A stretch of DNA of 8,261 nucleotides, taken from the NCBI GenBank assembly GCA_025933895.1, contig JAICZB010000097.1, forward strand, positions 1-8,261, given 5' to 3'. The notes under the pieces are model-generated. The model was not told the DNA's origin. It searched no databases and saw only the letters and a list, made by a program, of their open reading frames with translations. How positions within the stretch are numbered: position 1 is the stretch's first letter; the number at the start of each line of letters is the position of its first letter. A program made the translations under genes and the position numbers. This stretch comes from Thermoleophilia bacterium. GTDB lineage: Bacteria; Actinomycetota; Thermoleophilia; Gaiellales; Gaiellaceae. Shown here piece after piece: positions 6,105-8,261 of the stretch.

Positions 6105-7433
6105 CTAGCCGTTCAGCCGGCCCAGCGCCGTGAAGAGCGCCGCGACCGTGTCGATCCCCGCCGCGAAGTACGGGACGAGGAAGCGCTCGTTCGGCGAGTG
6201 GATGTTGGACTCCGGCAGCCCGAAGCCGCTGAGGATCGTGTCGATCCCCTTCTCCGTCAGCGCCGGCATGAGCGGGATGGAGCCGCCGACGCGCGTGAGG
6301 AGCGGCTTCACGCCGAGCGCCTGCTCGAACGCCTCGACGGCCAGCTGGATCGCGGGCGCGTCGGCGCTGACCAGGCCCGGATTCGAGCCTGCCCACTCGA
6401 TCTCGAGCTCCGCCCCTTCCGGAGCCGCCTCGCGTAGCAGCCGCTCCGCCGCGGCGCCGATCGTCTCGACCTCCTGCCCGGGGGCGATGCGGATCGAGAA
6501 CTCGGCGGAAGCAGCGACGCTCAGCGTCGTGTTGCGGATGCCGGGCTTGCCGCCGACGATCCCGTTCACATCCGCCGAAGGCTCGGCCCAGGTGCGGACG
6601 TAGAACTCCTCGGCCGCCTTCGCGTCGAGCGGCTTGGCGAGGGCTTCGGAGAGAGCCTCGCCGCCGGGCGGCAGCTGCGCCCACGCGTCGAGCTCCTCGG
6701 CCGTCGGCGCGGCGATTCCCTGGCGGAGCGGCTCGGGCAGCCGGCCGTCCGGTCCGGCGAGCACCGCGTCGAGACAGCGGATGAGGGCGTGGATCGCGTT
6801 GAGCGCGACTCCCCCGTACATGCCGGAGTGGAGGTCGCGCCCACCCGTCCGCACCTTCACGTCGACGCCGACGAGGCCGCGGGTCGCGAGCTCGATCGTC
6901 GGCACGTCGCGCCGGAGCATCCCACCGTCGAAGATCACGCACGCGTCGGCCCCGCGGTCGTCCTGCGTCACGAAGTCGGCGATCGTGTGGCCGCCGATCT
7001 CCTCCTCCCCGTCGAAGGCGATGCGGAGGTTGACCGGCAGCGCCCCCGCCTCGACGAGCCGCTGCGCGCCCCGCAGGACGATCCAGAGCTGGCCCTTGTC
7101 GTCGGTGACGCCCCGCCCGTACGCCCACTCTCCGCGGACGTCGAGCTCGAACGGATCGGATTCCCAGAGCTCGAGCGGCGCGGGCGGCTGGACGTCGAAG
7201 TGGTTGTAGACCAGGATCGTCGGCGCGTTTGCGGCGCCGTTGGAGGCGGCGATCTCGCCGAGCGCGAGCTCGCGCTCGCCGAACGGCGTCAGCTCGGCGG
7301 TGCCGCCGATGCGCCGGATGAAGTCGCAGACCCACTCGCCGGCGCGCTTCACGTCCTCCCGGTGGGCCGGGTCGGCACTCACGCTCGGGATCGCGATCAG
7401 CTCCGCCAGCTCGGCGCGCCAGGCCTCGTCCAC
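6105..7433 (-). CDS. M20-family zinc metallopeptidase (dipeptidase-like)
   Basis: A 442-residue protein of the M20/M25/M40 family, the usual length for the dipeptidase branch. Metal-centre residues are all visible: H78 in YNHFDVQPP with D80, bridging D111 in GVTDDKG, catalytic E144 and ligand E145 in DGEEEIGG, D169 in IFDGG and H412 in ESNIHSPNE. The lid/dimerisation domain begins near residue 185 and carries H202 in GRDLHSGMYGG, the substrate-binding histidine of the carnosinase-like subgroup. It probably hydrolyses dipeptides or N-acyl amino acids in the cytoplasm; there is no signal peptide. GTG 7433 is the start, with TACGAT 6 nt upstream and the family-like N-terminus (ELAELIAIPSVSA) close behind. 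It is divergent from the VOC gene (23 bp between start codons) and convergent with the HxlR gene. Confidence 0.93.
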   Translation of the reverse strand: MDEAWRAELAELIAIPSVSADPAHREDVKRAGEWVCDFIRRIGGTAELTPFGERELALGEIAASNGAANAPTILVYNHFDVQPPAPLELWESDPFELDVRGEWAYGRGVTDDKGQLWIVLRGAQRLVEAGALPVNLRIAFDGEEEIGGHTIADFVTQDDRGADACVIFDGGMLRRDVPTIELATRGLVGVDVKVRTGGRDLHSGMYGGVALNAIHALIRCLDAVLAGPDGRLPEPLRQGIAAPTAEELDAWAQLPPGGEALSEALAKPLDAKAAEEFYVRTWAEPSADVNGIVGGKPGIRNTTLSVAASAEFSIRIAPGQEVETIGAAAERLLREAAPEGAELEIEWAGSNPGLVSADAPAIQLAVEAFEQALGVKPLLTRVGGSIPLMPALTEKGIDTILSGFGLPESNIHSPNERFLVPYFAAGIDTVAALFTALGRLNG

Positions 7434-7439
7434 GGGGCG

Positions 7440-7445
7440 ATCGTA
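7440..7445 (-). promoter_or_regulatory. Putative -10 box TACGAT of the M20 peptidase gene (leaderless)
   Basis: TACGAT on the minus strand ends 6 nt before GTG 7433. It shares its first two bases (7444-7445) with the opposite-strand TATGCT box, so polymerase could probably occupy only one of the two promoters at a time. No obvious -35 is seen; it would lie inside the VOC coding region. Confidence 0.55.
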
Positions 7446-7449
7446 TGCT
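7444..7449 (+). promoter_or_regulatory. Putative -10 box TATGCT of the VOC gene (leaderless)
   Basis: TATGCT ends 7 nt before ATG 7457, the same geometry as TACAAT before ATG 5741. It overlaps the minus-strand TACGAT box. It also argues against ATG 7445 as the start, because that codon lies inside the box. Confidence 0.55.
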
Positions 7450-7456
7450 CAGGTCG

Positions 7457-8146
7457 ATGCGCTTCGCGGAAGTGACCCTCGACGCGCCGCTCGACCTGCG
7501 GGACTTCTACGGCGAGCTCGGGCTGCCGCTCGAAGACGACGCGATCGTGGTCGGCGAGACTCGGCTTCGCTTCCGCCTCGAGGACGGCGGCGCCTTCTAC
7601 CACTTCGCGCTCCTCGTGCCGGGCGACCGCTTCGACGCGGCGCACGCGTGGGCCGGCGAGCGGGTGGAGCTGCTCGGCGACGTCTTCGACTTCGACTTCT
7701 GGGACGCGCGCGCCGTCTATTTCCACGACCCGGCAGGAAACATCGTCGAGCTGATCGCCCACCATGGGTTCGAGGAGAACGGGCGGACCGGGGACTTCGC
7801 GGCGGAGGAGCTCGTGGGCTTCTCGGAGCTCGGGACCGTCGCCGACCCGGCCGAGTCGCTGCGCCGGCTGGAGACGATCGGCCTGGAGCTCTGGAGCGGC
7901 TCGGTGGAAGGCGAGAACAGCCTCGCCTTCGTCGGCGAGAAGGGCCGGACGCTGATCCTCGCTTCGCCGGGCCGCGGCTGGCTCCCGACGAGCCGGCCGG
8001 CTGAAGCGCATCCCTTGGCCGCGACGCTCGCGGGTCTCCGTGACCGCGGTGACCTTGTAACAGTCTGTTACTTGCTCGATCCGGAAGCCGCTGCTGGAGA
8101 AAAGCCGGCTCCCGGAACAGCTAGTAACAGTCTGTTACTTGGTTAG
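7457..8146 (+). CDS. VOC (glyoxalase/dioxygenase fold) protein with a repeat-derived C-terminus
   Basis: A 229-residue cytoplasmic protein with two vicinal-oxygen-chelate modules. Module 1 (1-~103) opens MRFAEVTLDAPLDLRDFYGELGLP and has candidate metal ligands H49 (FYHFALLVP) and E98 (HDPAGNIVELIAHH). Module 2 (~118-178) has the fold pattern (VGFSELGTVADPAESLRRLETIGLELW, SLAFVGEKGRTLILASPGRGW) without obvious metal ligands. VOC proteins include lyases, ring-cleaving dioxygenases and resistance proteins; the substrate here is unknown. ATG 7457 is chosen over ATG 7445 from the promoter position and the family N-terminus. Residues ~199-229 (LVTVCYLLDPEA…ASNSLLLG) are encoded by a 92-bp inverted-repeat element, with codons such as GTA, TTA, AGT and ACA unlike the rest of the gene. 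The native protein probably ended near residue 195. The gene is convergent with the sigma-factor gene. Confidence 0.85.
   Translation: MRFAEVTLDAPLDLRDFYGELGLPLEDDAIVVGETRLRFRLEDGGAFYHFALLVPGDRFDAAHAWAGERVELLGDVFDFDFWDARAVYFHDPAGNIVELIAHHGFEENGRTGDFAAEELVGFSELGTVADPAESLRRLETIGLELWSGSVEGENSLAFVGEKGRTLILASPGRGWLPTSRPAEAHPLAATLAGLRDRGDLVTVCYLLDPEAAAGEKPAPGTASNSLLLG
8052..8143. repeat. 92-bp symmetric inverted-repeat element with two identical 15-bp palindromes
   Basis: GTAACAGTCTGTTAC occurs at 8057-8071 and again at 8124-8138, each a perfect palindrome around a central T. Between them lies an imperfect 10-bp stem (CCGGAAGCCG at 8081-8090 with CGGCTCCCGG at 8106-8115, one mismatch) and a 15-nt loop. 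ACC (8052-8054) and GGT (8141-8143) extend the symmetry outwards. All pairs centre on about 8097.5, so the whole stretch is one imperfect inverted repeat able to form a long hairpin. It could be a REP- or MITE-like element, a paired operator, or an RNA end structure for the convergent VOC and sigma genes. The AT-rich palindromes contrast with the surrounding GC-rich DNA. It covers the last codons of the VOC gene up to its stop. Confidence 0.8.
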
Positions 8147-8163
8147 ACAGGTCCGCCTGGGGC

Positions 8164-8261
8164 TCAGGCGACGTCTCTGAGCGAGTCCGTCACGGCCAGG
8201 GCCCGCAGCTTCTTCAGGCTCTGGTTCTCGATCTGGCGGATCCGCTCGCGCGTCACGTTGA
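8164..8261 (-). CDS. C-terminus of a principal-type sigma-70 factor (RpoD/SigA-like), 5'-truncated by window edge
   Basis: Only the last 31 full codons and a TGA stop (8164-8166) are inside the window. The peptide NVTRERIRQIENQSLKKLRALA…LRDVA is the region 4.2 recognition helix and tail of group 1/2 sigma-70 factors; VTRERIRQIE is the near-invariant segment that contacts the -35 element. The product would direct core RNA polymerase to housekeeping promoters. Whether it is the primary factor or a closely related group 2 factor cannot be decided from this fragment. The gene is convergent with the VOC gene, whose stop ends 17 bp away, and the inverted-repeat element lies just beyond its 3' end. 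Confidence 0.9.
   Translation of the reverse strand, partial: NVTRERIRQIENQSLKKLRALAVTDSLRDVA

Noticed and set aside
5965..7335. 456-codon minus-strand frame overlapping the M20 peptidase
   Set aside because: It is a +1-type shadow, very Arg/Ala/Gly-rich, and runs into the HxlR gene. The 6105-7433 frame carries all M20 metal ligands.
7445..7456. ATG 7445 as the VOC start
   Set aside because: It would lie within the TATGCT box and adds MLRS before the family-like MRFAEVTLD opening, with no ribosome site.
8057..8071. Simple intrinsic terminator at the 15-bp palindrome
   Set aside because: A palindrome with a 1-nt centre cannot form a stable short RNA hairpin, is AT-rich, and has no U-tract. 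A longer hairpin through the full element is possible but lacks the classic terminator form.

Overview
This window comes from a GC-rich bacterial chromosome. High GC, almost no intergenic DNA, actinobacterial-type gene families and many starts that look leaderless suggest an actinobacterium, possibly the Thermoleophilia (Gaiellales/Solirubrobacterales). That placement is inference only. The sequence shows no IS element, tRNA, rRNA or CRISPR array.

Left block (1-1707, minus strand): a 93-residue coiled-coil protein, then, 7 bp after its stop, the N-terminal half of an MmeI-like (type IIL) fused restriction endonuclease/adenine methyltransferase. The latter runs off the left edge inside its NPP(Y/F) motif.

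Central block (1773-5716, plus strand): a probable three-gene catabolic operon. It encodes a YtcJ/NfdA-type zinc amidohydrolase, a 12-helix APC-superfamily amino acid/amine permease, and an acetamidase/formamidase whose start overlaps the permease end by 29 bp. Together they could import an amide or N-acyl amine and hydrolyse its C-N bonds, releasing acid plus amine or ammonia. A separately promoted HxlR-family regulator (5741-6100) follows and may control the cluster.

Right block: an M20 metallodipeptidase (6105-7433, minus) is transcribed divergently from a two-module VOC/glyoxalase-fold protein (7457-8146, plus). The two predicted -10 boxes overlap by 2 bp. The far right edge holds the last 31 codons of a principal-type sigma-70 factor (region 4.2), convergent with the VOC gene.

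Three points stand out. (1) All five genes that would begin a transcript have a TAnnnT box ending 6-7 nt before a start codon, which implies leaderless mRNAs; the clearest internal operon genes use Shine-Dalgarno sequences instead. (2) A 92-bp, almost perfectly symmetric inverted-repeat element (8052-8143) carries two copies of a 15-bp palindrome around an inner hairpin. It supplies the last ~31 codons of the VOC gene. (3) The small coiled-coil gene appears transcriptionally and perhaps functionally tied to the MmeI-like enzyme.
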